Below, in pieces: positions 33,231 to 41,101 of a DNA stretch of 64,000 nt. The stretch is taken from positions 496,001-560,000 of the forward strand of contig CANDOC010000001.1 of NCBI GenBank assembly GCA_947387575.1, read 5' to 3'. The DNA is from Spongorhabdus nitratireducens. GTDB lineage: Bacteria; Pseudomonadota; Gammaproteobacteria; Pseudomonadales; Endozoicomonadaceae. Below the pieces are notes generated by a model, which was not told the origin of the DNA, made no database searches, and was given only the letters and a program-made list of their open reading frames with translations. Both the position numbers and the translations under genes were made by a program. Numbering within the stretch: position 1 is the stretch's first letter; each line of letters opens with the position of its first letter.

Positions 33231-34561
33231 TCAGTGTATGCCTGTTTTTTAATAAGGCTCTGGCAATATCTCTTGCTTTTGGCTCACGGGCTGAATTGGT
33301 CAAATCAGATTTGCAAGTGAATTTTCCAGGAGGATGTGTGCCTTTGCAACTATCTCAAGGCGATCAATTCTCAACCAACCTTTTGTTTTCTCAGTCAACT
33401 GATTTTCCGCCGTATCTGAAAGTAGATGATACCGAATTCGCTTTACTCGGAGATACTACAAGAGGCAGGGTTCATCTGGTTTTTCAGTCGGATCCAGATA
33501 GCCCGTTACTGTCTGAAGATTGTCTTATTCTTGTATTTGAATCTGTCATGAGTGAGCAAGGGTTGTCAGTCGCAACTGGAAATTATCGGTTTGGCAAGGC
33601 CCGCAACTCAATAATTTGTAGTCCGGATGGAGGTCGTTTTGAAATGACCTATCCGAGAAAAAACAAGTTGAACTATGTGTCATCCATGTTTGGCGGACAG
33701 GCATTATCTGCTCCATTTCCGGACTCTCTGGATGATTTACCTTCCGATGTGCCTATAGAGTCCGAACCCTTACAGTCAGCACATTTTGTATTGATACAAA
33801 CGCAGAAGGCGCCCTTCAGTGGCCATATGAGCCTAAGTCCAGTTGAAAAATCCACTTGTAAGGATAAATATATTTCGGTTGTCCAGTCTTACTCACCCGT
33901 TTTATATCAGCCGTCACAAGATCATGGTCGATCACGTCGCAAGCGCAAGCCAGATCATGCTCATAAAGATACGTCGGTAAGAGCTAAAGTATTCAAGCAG
34001 GATTCAAGCCCTGATGGTTCCGAAGATGAGAATGATGAAGACGGGGTAGTATCAGATAGCGACGAGGCTGCAACACTAAAATTATCTGATGATGAAGAAA
34101 CTGATTCAGGTGTCCAGGAAGTCACTGCTATGGAAGCAATCTCGACTCAGGGAGAAAAGGGAAAGCGGCGGAAGGGAGCGGGTGGACCCAAAAGGCCAAA
34201 GAATGCGTTTATGTGCTGGTCAGTGGAACGGCGAAAGCAGTTGCAGGAACAGGATCCAGATATGCATATGGCTGAAATGTCGAGGAAACTTGGAAGAGAA
34301 TGGAGGGCTTTAACAGACGAAGAGAAAAAGCCTTACGAAAAACAGGCTGAAGAGCTGAAAGCGAAATTGCTTCGGGAACACCCGGATTACAAGTATCGTC
34401 CCCGGAAAAGGCAAGCTCACTCAAAACCTGAAGCTTCAAAAAAGAATGTTTTCGGTTTAAATATAGCTACCGATCGCGCGGGCCTGCTTCAGCAGTTGGA
34501 GCAGATGCAGCATCAGCTTGATTATCTGAAACAGGGGGTTCTGCAGTTACTGCCAGAATAA
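33227..34561 (+). CDS. Exported protein with a SOX-like HMG box and nuclear-localisation-like basic clusters
   Basis: About 444 residues from the ATG at 33227 (a TTG at 33221 and the ancestral ATG at 33160 are alternatives, see the 19-bp duplication). The start MISVCLFFNKALAISLAF is a short hydrophobic segment that may still work as a signal peptide. Residues about 25-220 form a beta-rich domain with no clear family. A basic cluster RSRRKRKPDH (about 227-236) is followed by a long acidic Asp/Glu/Ser stretch. The HMG box runs from about 320 to 393: GPKRPKNAFMCWSVERRKQ, MSRKLGREWRALTDEEKK and HPDYKYRPRKR are the diagnostic SOX/TCF-type motifs. Basic KGKRRKGAGG sits just before it. HMG boxes of this form are animal-type DNA-bending domains. 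It ends with a short coiled-coil-like Leu/Gln segment. Acting in a host nucleus is inferred. Confidence 0.85.
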   Translation: MISVCLFFNKALAISLAFGSRAELVKSDLQVNFPGGCVPLQLSQGDQFSTNLLFSQSTDFPPYLKVDDTEFALLGDTTRGRVHLVFQSDPDSPLLSEDCLILVFESVMSEQGLSVATGNYRFGKARNSIICSPDGGRFEMTYPRKNKLNYVSSMFGGQALSAPFPDSLDDLPSDVPIESEPLQSAHFVLIQTQKAPFSGHMSLSPVEKSTCKDKYISVVQSYSPVLYQPSQDHGRSRRKRKPDHAHKDTSVRAKVFKQDSSPDGSEDENDEDGVVSDSDEAATLKLSDDEETDSGVQEVTAMEAISTQGEKGKRRKGAGGPKRPKNAFMCWSVERRKQLQEQDPDMHMAEMSRKLGREWRALTDEEKKPYEKQAEELKAKLLREHPDYKYRPRKRQAHSKPEASKKNVFGLNIATDRAGLLQQLEQMQHQLDYLKQGVLQLLPE

Positions 34562-34585
34562 ATCATCTATTTTGAGGCATCAGGT

Positions 34586-34605
34586 GCCCGGCAATGAGTC
34601 CGGGC
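34586..34605. terminator. Hairpin between HMG-box gene and convergent reductase gene
   Basis: GCCCGG-8 nt-CCGGGC lies 24 bp after the HMG-box stop and 19 bp before the stop of the convergent gene. It lacks a T-tract, so it is at best a weak bidirectional terminator. Confidence 0.4.
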
Positions 34606-34623
34606 TATAAATTGGCCGATTTA

Positions 34624-35172
34624 TTACTGAACTGGCTTCAGTGTAGCCAAAGCGGATTTCAATTGAGCTATTAGTTCTTCATCTATCAACTCTCGCTTTT
34701 CTGCATCAAACTGGTCATAAAAGCTGGGTACAGAAAGGCTGCCTTTCACGTCCATTCCGAAATACGGTGCAGAACCAACAGCACTGCCCAGAACACTCTG
34801 CGCTCCACCTGGACCGGGTGATGTTGCCAGCAGAATCACAGGCTTGTCCTGGTACACTTTCATATCAATGCGTGAGGTCCAGTCAAAGGTATTCTTGTAG
34901 GCCGCGGTATAAGAGCCGTTATGTTCGGCAAAGGAGATAATAACCGCGTCAGCCTCTCCTATCTTGTTGCGAAAAGCATGCGCCTGCTCCGGTATCCCGC
35001 TTTCAGCCTCCCGGTCAGCGCTGTAAATCGGCATTTCAAAATCATTCAGATCGATCATTTCGACTTCGGCATTACCATCAAACTCTGATTTCAGTAACTG
35101 GCCGGCATAGGCTGCCAGCTGTTTGTTGATGGACTGTGAACTGGTGGTGGCTGCAAAGGCTAATACTTTCAT
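34624..35172 (-). CDS. NADPH-dependent FMN reductase-type flavodoxin-like protein
   Basis: A 182-residue flavodoxin-fold protein: MKVLAFAATTSSQSINKQLA (phosphate loop S-x-x-S-x-N), DLNDFEMPIYSADREAE (D-L-x-x-x-x-x-P), SFAEHNGSYTAAYKNTFDW (the G-S-x-x-x-x-x-K-N-x-x-D-W signature), and LLATSPGPGGAQSVL. These fit the NADPH-dependent FMN reductase/quinone reductase group. It probably reduces quinones, azo dyes or FMN. It is divergent from a LysR gene with a 162-bp spacer, which suggests LysR control. Confidence 0.88.
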   Translation of the reverse strand: MKVLAFAATTSSQSINKQLAAYAGQLLKSEFDGNAEVEMIDLNDFEMPIYSADREAESGIPEQAHAFRNKIGEADAVIISFAEHNGSYTAAYKNTFDWTSRIDMKVYQDKPVILLATSPGPGGAQSVLGSAVGSAPYFGMDVKGSLSVPSFYDQFDAEKRELIDEELIAQLKSALATLKPVQ

Positions 35173-35334
35173 GCTGATTCCCCTGTGTCGTGTTTATCGT
35201 GACGTTTTAGCAATCGTGTAGCTATCTTATATTGACCACCTCAGATGATTAATTACCAGATCGTGGAATGATTATTTCCATTTGACTCTTAATCAGGGCA
35301 AACTTTTGATCCTGACCACTCGGGATCCGGACAT

Positions 35335-36243
35335 ATGGCTTATAACCCCAACCTGCTGGATGGCATGACAATCTTTGCCGAAGTTGTTGAGGCCGGCAGT
35401 TTTACTCAAGCAGCAGCCAATACCGGACATTCCACGTCTTATATCAGCAAGGAAATAAACAAACTGGAAGGACGGCTCGGGGTGCGGCTGATGAACCGGA
35501 CGACACGCTCACTCAGCCTTACGCCGGAAGGTCAGCTCTATTATCAGCAGTGTCAGCAAATCATCAGTGATGCCGAGGAAGCCCGGCTGGCATTAATGGG
35601 ACAGCAGCTGAAACCTTCGGGAACGCTGCGGGTCAGCTGTCTGACCAGCCTTGATATGAATCTGTTGCAGGCTATGTTTTCCGGTTTCCTCACCCAATTT
35701 CCGGAAGTGAATCTGGAGCTGGATATGAGTAACCGCAAGGTGGATCTGATTTCCGAGGGGTTCGACGTCATTGTCAGGGCGACACCGCAACTGGAAGATT
35801 CCAGCTTTATCAGCCGTCGTATCATGCAGTCACAAACCATTATTGTGGCGGCACCGGCATATCTACAACAATACGGTGTACCGGAGCGACCTGAAGATAT
35901 TAAACAGCATAAATGTATCTGTTACAGCTACCTGAAACAGCCCCGGCTCTGGCATTTCAAAAATCAATACGGCAAAGAAACTCAGGTTGAGGTGGACAGC
36001 TATATCCAGACCAACAGCTCGGCTATGGAACTGTCCTTATGCAAATCGGGACACGGTATTGTGCGACTGCCTCAGTTTATGCTGCAGGATGAGATCGAAA
36101 CCGGTGAGCTGGTTGAGATGTTCCCCGACTACCGGCAGCCGGAGGTTAATGTCTACCTGGTCTATCCCAGCCGTAAACACCTGTCTCCGAAGGTTCGGGC
36201 ATTTATAGACTATGTGGCGAAGTATTTGTCAGAGAACCGATAG
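35335..36243 (+). CDS. LysR-family transcriptional regulator
   Basis: A 302-residue LTTR. The N-terminal winged helix-turn-helix is seen as MTIFAEVVEAGSFTQAAANT, then SYISKEINKLEGRLGVRLM and NRTTRSLSLTPEGQLYYQQ. The C-terminal co-inducer domain follows (GTLRVSCLTSLD and GHGIVRLPQFMLQDEI). It is transcribed away from the FMN-reductase gene, the classical arrangement for control of a divergent target. The close subgroup appears to be the CrgA/YhaJ-type regulators of quinone/aromatic stress genes. Confidence 0.92.
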   Translation: MAYNPNLLDGMTIFAEVVEAGSFTQAAANTGHSTSYISKEINKLEGRLGVRLMNRTTRSLSLTPEGQLYYQQCQQIISDAEEARLALMGQQLKPSGTLRVSCLTSLDMNLLQAMFSGFLTQFPEVNLELDMSNRKVDLISEGFDVIVRATPQLEDSSFISRRIMQSQTIIVAAPAYLQQYGVPERPEDIKQHKCICYSYLKQPRLWHFKNQYGKETQVEVDSYIQTNSSAMELSLCKSGHGIVRLPQFMLQDEIETGELVEMFPDYRQPEVNVYLVYPSRKHLSPKVRAFIDYVAKYLSENR

Positions 36244-36253
36244 ACAGATTATT

Positions 36254-36724
36254 TTACTGCTCCTGCTTTGGCGCCTCTTGCAGCCTGTCCCGCAAGAACA
36301 GCAACCCTTCCTGAAACATCGGATGCCACTGGTCACTGGCCGGCTGCTGCAGTGGATGCCAGCAGAACCGAAACATATGCCCGCCGGCATCTTCACAGAA
36401 GTGCTCCCAGCTATCAGGCAGATCTGCGGTGGTGTTTCCGGTGATGGCGCACTGAATGAAATGCCATTCATGCTCACCACCGTCAGGCGACCAGTTGCCG
36501 ATATAGTGAAGCACTTCGCTGTTTTCAATACCGGACTCTTCCCGCAGTTCCCTTAGCGTGGCGGTAAACAGACCTTCGTCCGGCTCAACCGTACCCTTGA
36601 TCAGCTGGATACCGGCGAGGGGATGCTGAAACACCAGCAGCTCGGTGCCCTGCCCTGCAGCCCGGGTAATTACCGGACAAACCTTGACCCTGCGGCCATT
36701 AACCTTGTCTTTGTTGATCAGCAT
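36254..36724 (-). CDS. NUDIX hydrolase
   Basis: A 156-residue protein with an intact Nudix box: GTVEPDEGLFTATLRELREE followed by SGI (G-x5-E-x7-R-E-x-x-E-E-x-G-I). The flanking strands LLVFQHPLAGIQLIKGTVE and EWHFIQCAITG fit the fold. Members hydrolyse nucleoside diphosphates linked to other groups; the substrate is not clear. It ends 10 bp from the convergent LysR gene. Confidence 0.9.
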   Translation of the reverse strand: MLINKDKVNGRRVKVCPVITRAAGQGTELLVFQHPLAGIQLIKGTVEPDEGLFTATLRELREESGIENSEVLHYIGNWSPDGGEHEWHFIQCAITGNTTADLPDSWEHFCEDAGGHMFRFCWHPLQQPASDQWHPMFQEGLLFLRDRLQEAPKQEQ

Positions 36725-36741
36725 GAATAATAGATTTCGGG

Positions 36742-37206
36742 TCAGTTATTCTGGTCGTAGTGATCGTCGCATTGATTGTCGTATTGTTCGCTGACTTTTT
36801 TAGTCAGAAATATTTTGGCTACACCCTGTTTAGGGTAATTATCAAACCGCCCTATTTCCCTGAAGCCGTACTTTTTATAAAACTCAGGGGCCTGAAATGA
36901 AAAGGTATCCAGCATTATCTGTTCAACCCCGGCTTTTTGCGCCTCCTGCTCCAGCCTTTGCAGAAGCGCCGTACCATAACCCTGCCCTCTCAACTCCCGG
37001 GAGAGCCAGAAATACTTTACAAAAATATTCTGGTACAGAATCTCTCCAGTCAACCCTCCGGCGATTTTTCCGTCACTGCCCTTTATAAAACAGGCAATGG
37101 GTTGTTCTTCGAAACCGGGAAACTCGGGTTGGTTAAACTCGACCAGACCTTCATAGATTGCAGTAATATCCTGCTCTGATGGTTTGCGAGAAAACTCTAT
37201 TTTCAT
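36742..37206 (-). CDS. GNAT-family N-acetyltransferase
   Basis: A 154-residue GNAT: FWLSRELRGQGYGTALLQRL is motif A with R-G-Q-G-Y-G, and MLDTFSFQAPEFYKKYGF is the C-terminal block, typical of the subgroup with a Y-x-x-x-GF end. The product ends in a poly-Asp/Gln tail (NQCDDHYDQNN) encoded by near-tandem sequence. Its start is 17 bp upstream of the NUDIX gene's start context; the two are likely co-transcribed. Confidence 0.87.
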   Translation of the reverse strand: MKIEFSRKPSEQDITAIYEGLVEFNQPEFPGFEEQPIACFIKGSDGKIAGGLTGEILYQNIFVKYFWLSRELRGQGYGTALLQRLEQEAQKAGVEQIMLDTFSFQAPEFYKKYGFREIGRFDNYPKQGVAKIFLTKKVSEQYDNQCDDHYDQNN

Positions 37207-37322
37207 TTTTTACGATTCAAGCGCCGACTATCATTTATCGGGCATACATGCCCTAGTTTCTGATTAAGCTATCATGTTTGATCAAGGTCGGCAGCATATA
37301 ACCTGTTAACGTGGAGAAATGC

Positions 37323-37733
37323 TCAAGACTTCTTGTCTGCCGGATGGTTTACTCCGTCATAGACTGTAATTTCGTTGATTTTCAGAGGATTGATACCCTC
37401 CAGGCAGGCAATATTGAAACCGTATTGTGTCGGATTTGAACGGCGCTGGTGGTGGGTATAGATACCGCACTCAGAGCAGAAGTAATGCTTTGCGGTATGG
37501 GTATTGAACTGATAGCAGCGAAGTGTATCCTCTCCCTGTAATATTCGGATACCGGACAGGGGTACCGAGGCAACAACAGTACCTCGCCGACGACACATGG
37601 AACAGTCACAACGGCGGATATCTTCCAGCCCGTTTGGTAAAGACAGCTCCATTACTACCTGACCACAATGACAGGAAGCCTTGTGGCTGGCCTGCACCGG
37701 GGCGCCATCAACGGAAGTCAGTGTTACCGGCAT
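37323..37733 (-). CDS. GFA/CENP-V-family zinc protein
   Basis: A 136-residue protein with the GFA zinc motifs: SCHCGQV, CDCSMCRRRGTVV and YFCSECGIYTHH. The fold is that of glutathione-dependent formaldehyde-activating enzyme homologues; most members have unknown function. Cys pairs for the structural and the second zinc site are complete. It stands alone between a GNAT gene and a hairpin. Confidence 0.88.
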   Translation of the reverse strand: MPVTLTSVDGAPVQASHKASCHCGQVVMELSLPNGLEDIRRCDCSMCRRRGTVVASVPLSGIRILQGEDTLRCYQFNTHTAKHYFCSECGIYTHHQRRSNPTQYGFNIACLEGINPLKINEITVYDGVNHPADKKS

Positions 37734-37794
37734 GGAGTTCTCCCTGAATTATGAGTCTATAAATCGGGTTAAAAACTTCGTCCTTGTTAGAATT

Positions 37795-37830
37795 GAAAGC
37801 CGCTTATCTTGTAATAGATAAACGGCTTTC
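37795..37830 (-). terminator. Hairpin downstream of the methyltransferase gene
   Basis: Nearly perfect 15-bp stem (GAAAGCCG-n-TTATCT / AGATAA-n-CGGCTTTC) with a 6-nt loop lies 80 bp beyond the stop of 37911-38897 on the minus strand. The 3' side ends in TTTC-AATTCT, a weak T-tract. Confidence 0.55.
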
Positions 37831-37910
37831 CTTCGGTGATCCCTTCTGACACGTTACCACAGGAACCTGATAATCGGCGGCGTATTACAGGTATAGGCAG
37901 ATCAAAAATA

Positions 37911-38897
37911 TCAAACCGCAGCCCGAGCTGTAATAGCGAGCCCCAGCGAAGCACCATTTTCATGGTTCAGTACTGACATTCTGCACTCTGCCAGTCCCTG
38001 CTCCTTCATCATGTCCATCAGTGTGCTGACGCTTTTGTTGGTATATGCGACAGCACAGATATCCTCCATCCGCAGCCGATAGGCATTATATTCAGTAATC
38101 CACTCTTTCAGCATACTGCGGGCTTCATCGGCATCAGATTGCACTTTCATGGCGATCGCCATACCGCCGTTGATCAGAATTGCCAGCATATGGGCATCCT
38201 GAAACTGTGCCGCCTGTGTTCGCAGGCGATCAAAGCTGGCTTCCAGCTGTGCCGCTTGTTTATCGAGCACCGTACCGGACTTGCCGGCTGCAAAATCCCG
38301 GACCCATTTCTTAACCCGGTTAACCAGTCGTTCATCCTCACCCAGCCGGGCCTGCTCCAGCATGCCGCGTGCCTTGCGGACAATATAGGAGCCTTCATGG
38401 TGAACAATCATGGCCACCTTGCCAGCCGGTTTCAGAATACGCTGAATCTCCCGAACCACCTTTTCCGGGTCGCCGTATTCAAAACCGTAATGACTGACCA
38501 CCAGATCGGCACTGTTCTTCTTCAGTCGCGTGTCTTCCATTGGCGTTTCCGCCTTGAAGCGGACTTTTACCCGTGCATCACGTTTGCGGTATTTTTTAAA
38601 TTCATCGGAGGGGGCAATAGCGGCATTGTCGATACCGACAATCGAGATTTTACGAGGGCCGTCTTCCAGTTCACGGGCAAACAGCAGAGGCAGCGCGCCG
38701 TTACCGGAGCCCAGATCAACGATGCTGGCGCCATCATCAAGCCCGGGTAACTGCTGCAGCCAGAATGACTTGATATTACCCTGGTAACCATCTTCAAATT
38801 CAGGACCGCCGAACGTGGTCAGATGCCCCTGGCTCCAGTATTCAGCCCACTGGTCACTGGATACCCGGGTTGTTTTCAGGTTGCTTACATCCGGCAT
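37911..38897 (-). CDS. Class I SAM-dependent methyltransferase
   Basis: A 328-residue protein. Motif I is SIVDLGSGNGALPLLFA (residues about 60-76), motif II IVGIDNAAIAPSD, and motif IV LVVSHYGFEYGDPEKVVREI with the following RILKPAGKVAMIVHHEGSY (motif V/VI). The C-terminal 150 residues form a helical domain that would determine the substrate. The start ATG has a clean leader with AATAACAACAAC. Substrate unknown. Confidence 0.87.
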   Translation of the reverse strand: MPDVSNLKTTRVSSDQWAEYWSQGHLTTFGGPEFEDGYQGNIKSFWLQQLPGLDDGASIVDLGSGNGALPLLFARELEDGPRKISIVGIDNAAIAPSDEFKKYRKRDARVKVRFKAETPMEDTRLKKNSADLVVSHYGFEYGDPEKVVREIQRILKPAGKVAMIVHHEGSYIVRKARGMLEQARLGEDERLVNRVKKWVRDFAAGKSGTVLDKQAAQLEASFDRLRTQAAQFQDAHMLAILINGGMAIAMKVQSDADEARSMLKEWITEYNAYRLRMEDICAVAYTNKSVSTLMDMMKEQGLAECRMSVLNHENGASLGLAITARAAV

Positions 38898-38956
38898 ACT
38901 ACACCTGTTGTTGTTATTTCACTGTTGTCTTTTGGGTCGACTTTTAGGTCGAATAG

Positions 38957-38978
38957 CCGCCCGGAACCATCCGGGCGG
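38957..38978. repeat. Inverted repeat upstream of the methyltransferase gene
   Basis: Perfect 9-bp arms CCGCCCGGA / TCCGGGCGG with a 4-nt loop. It lies between methyltransferase start and yceI stop. Followed by AAAAA on the plus strand, so it is not a standard terminator for either neighbour. Confidence 0.4.
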
Positions 38979-39015
38979 AAAAACTACATAATACATTAAT
39001 CCTGTGAAGGGTCTA

Positions 39016-39067
39016 AGAGCCTGTTCTCAACATTCTTGCTATCCGCGAAAGATTATGAACAGGCTCT
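39016..39067. repeat. 52-bp element with 11-bp perfect inverted ends
   Basis: AGAGCCTGTTC and GAACAGGCTCT enclose 30 bp (39027-39056) just beyond the stop of yceI. No T-tract is adjacent. The shape suggests a small repeat element or an mRNA-stabilising structure. Confidence 0.4.
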
Positions 39068-39088
39068 AATCAGTGGCTGAAACCGGAA

Positions 39089-39688
39089 TCAGACTTTATC
39101 CAGTACCAGGGTAAAGTTGACTGGTACGGTTCCGGAAATTGGAATACCACCTACGGTTTTGGCCAGATTGATCAGATTGGCTTCAGGAATACCAAAATCT
39201 GCTGCACTGATAATCACCGGTTTGGTGGAGGCAACCAGCACCTGATCCTGCTGCCAGGAAACAACGACATCGGTGTTGTAGGTTCGTTTCTGGCCGTAGA
39301 TTTCCACTTCAAACGCGACTGTCTGGGTGATGATTCCTTTAGCTTCTTCTACAGCAGAGGATTCAAGCTGTCCTGATACCTTGATATGAGGGAATTTGAT
39401 GGCCTCAAAAAACAGCTCGTTCAGACGGCTGTCGCGGATGGGAATGCCGGTTTCAATGGCTTTGACCGGTATTGCAATATCAATCTTGCCATCCTTGATC
39501 TGCCCGGTTAACTGGCCAATGGTTGCCGCTTCAACCACATATTGATTCTTGATTGTGGCCAGACTGACCTGAGACAACGCCGGGTTCACGGTATATTCGG
39601 CTGCGGCTGCATATAAACCCTGCAGCGAAAGTGCAGAAAACAGCAAGACAGGGGCAAATCGTTTGAGCAGGGGGGATTTATTATTCAT
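39089..39688 (-). CDS. yceI: YceI-family periplasmic lipid-binding protein
   Basis: A 199-residue protein with a signal peptide (PVLLFSALSLQGLYAAAA). The mature domain starts EYTVNPALSQVSLATIKN, and shows the alternating strands of the YceI lipocalin-like fold: GQIKDGKIDIAIPVKAIET, RLNELFFEAIKFPHIKVSG and INLAKTVGGIPISGTVPV. It is predicted to bind a polyisoprenoid or other hydrophobic molecule in the periplasm. It is not next to a cytochrome b561 gene as in many genomes. Confidence 0.85.
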   Translation of the reverse strand: MNNKSPLLKRFAPVLLFSALSLQGLYAAAAEYTVNPALSQVSLATIKNQYVVEAATIGQLTGQIKDGKIDIAIPVKAIETGIPIRDSRLNELFFEAIKFPHIKVSGQLESSAVEEAKGIITQTVAFEVEIYGQKRTYNTDVVVSWQQDQVLVASTKPVIISAADFGIPEANLINLAKTVGGIPISGTVPVNFTLVLDKV

Positions 39689-39803
39689 TTATTACACTCC
39701 ATTGGTTGCCCTTTGGAGTGTAATCAGTCAGCTTCGATTAGTAATATTAATTTGTTCGATGGACCTGATTGGCGTTGTTAATGAATGATGCTAGGGAGTG
39801 TTC

Positions 39804-40487
39804 TCAATCAGCCGTTGCAGGTTCTGGCGACCGCTGTGCCAGAAACTCCTGTTTGATATGCTGATAAACCAGTGACAGCGCCGTAACGGTCAGCACAGTG
39901 GTGATGATATCCAGCGCTGCAGATAGTATGCCGGTGAACGGAATAAAGCTCAGCAATACTGAAGCCATGGCCAGCGCTGCCGGGAAAAATATAACGATCA
40001 GCACCATCAGCATTTTGTATTGGGCGGTTACCGTCCATGAATCCTTGAACTCAAAGTCATCATCAATAGCTATGGCAGGAAATATCAGCGAGCAGCGGCT
40101 GACAATATACAGTGCGAGCAGCATACCGGCATACATCAATGGTCCAGCGATAAAGCTGGGCAGCAGTACCAGTAACACAATCAGCATCACCAGTCCGATC
40201 TGGTAATAAACAAAGCTGCCGGCTTTCCTGATCAACTGACCAAGGCCCATAGTGGATTCCGGATTGTCACCCAGTAAAATCACCCGGTGAGTCAAGATCG
40301 AAACAAATACTTGTAGCAGGCCACTGAGCAGATAGATGCCCGCTGTTCCCATTTCTGAAGTATCGGGAGTAATCAGCAGCTGCAGCACAATATAGGCAAT
40401 TGCCGGTGCTGACAGATGTTTGAGTAGAGTCGCCCGCTTCTCGAATGCAAGATATGCCGCCCCTGAAATAATCTTGAAGCTTTCCAT
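39804..40487 (-). CDS. Polytopic membrane protein of unknown function
   Basis: A 227-residue protein with about six hydrophobic segments (for example APAIAYIVLQLLI, GIYLLSGLLQVFVSILTHRV, IGLVMLIVLLVLLPSFI, LIVIFFPAALAMASVLLSF, AALDIITTVLTVTALSLVY). The pattern of a short cytoplasmic start followed by paired helices and an YQHIKQEF tail recalls the YciC/DUF975-like group of uncharacterised inner-membrane proteins. Neighbouring genes give no hint of function. Confidence 0.75.
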   Translation of the reverse strand: MESFKIISGAAYLAFEKRATLLKHLSAPAIAYIVLQLLITPDTSEMGTAGIYLLSGLLQVFVSILTHRVILLGDNPESTMGLGQLIRKAGSFVYYQIGLVMLIVLLVLLPSFIAGPLMYAGMLLALYIVSRCSLIFPAIAIDDDFEFKDSWTVTAQYKMLMVLIVIFFPAALAMASVLLSFIPFTGILSAALDIITTVLTVTALSLVYQHIKQEFLAQRSPEPATAD

Positions 40488-40579
40488 GAATCCCTTTTTG
40501 AATAGTGATAATAGCGGTAAAAAACCGGAAATTCGTTATTAGCTTCAGTGCTGTCATTGCACTGATCAGCGGCATGATA

Positions 40580-40897
40580 CTACAGACTATACTCCCGTTC
40601 GACGCGAGCTATTCGGGTGGTAAAGGTGGAATACCACTGATCTCGTCCCAGCTGCTGTGCTTGCAGATGTTCGGCATTCTGCTTCCAGGCCCGGATAGCT
40701 TCAAGATCACGCCAGTAGGACACGGTAATGCCCACCTCTTCCCGAGCAGATTCAACCCCGAGGAAACCATCCTGCTGTGAGGCCAGCTGCAGCATTCTGT
40801 CGGCCATTTTGCTGTAGCCATTGTCGTCAGATGTTCTGATCGAAGTGAAAATGACGGCATAGTAAGGTGGTTCCGGTGTGATGACGGGCTGACTCAT
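40580..40897 (-). CDS. Antibiotic biosynthesis monooxygenase (ABM)-fold protein
   Basis: A 105-residue ferredoxin-like ABM domain: YYAVIFTSIRTSDDNGYSKM, MLQLASQQDGFLGVESARE, GITVSYWRDLEAIRAWKQN and EHLQAQQLGRDQWYS. The G-F-L-G-x-E and SYW motifs are conserved in the family of small homodimeric monooxygenases and haem-degrading homologues. It is the last gene of a short run with the YHS-like protein and the hydrolase (18-bp gap). Confidence 0.88.
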   Translation of the reverse strand: MSQPVITPEPPYYAVIFTSIRTSDDNGYSKMADRMLQLASQQDGFLGVESAREEVGITVSYWRDLEAIRAWKQNAEHLQAQQLGRDQWYSTFTTRIARVEREYSL

Positions 40898-40915
40898 ACT
40901 TTCGGTTCTCCTGAT

Positions 40916-41101
40916 TCAATGTCCTGATTCAATGATGGCGTCGAAAAAAGCCCTGTCTTTCACGCAGCGCTGAGGGTCACTGGCAAAGTCATCCCGACAG
41001 CCGGGATTGCAGAAACCCACAATAAAGCCCCGGTACTCAGTGAGTGAGTCGTCTTTTACCGGTTTGCCTGACCGCGGGCAGTTCTGGTTTATCGGTTTCA
41101 T
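40916..41101 (-). CDS. Small Cys-rich YHS/TRASH-like protein
   Basis: A 61-residue protein, MKPINQNCPRSGKPVKDDSL and YRGFIVGFCNPGCRDDFA. The C-P-x-S-G-K-P and F-C-x-x-x-C-x-x-x-F patterns match YHS/TRASH-like metal-binding mini-domains found beside heavy-metal and oxidoreductase genes. Its ATG overlaps the TAA of the upstream hydrolase gene by one base (TAATG), so the two are co-translated. Confidence 0.75.
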   Translation of the reverse strand: MKPINQNCPRSGKPVKDDSLTEYRGFIVGFCNPGCRDDFASDPQRCVKDRAFFDAIIESGH

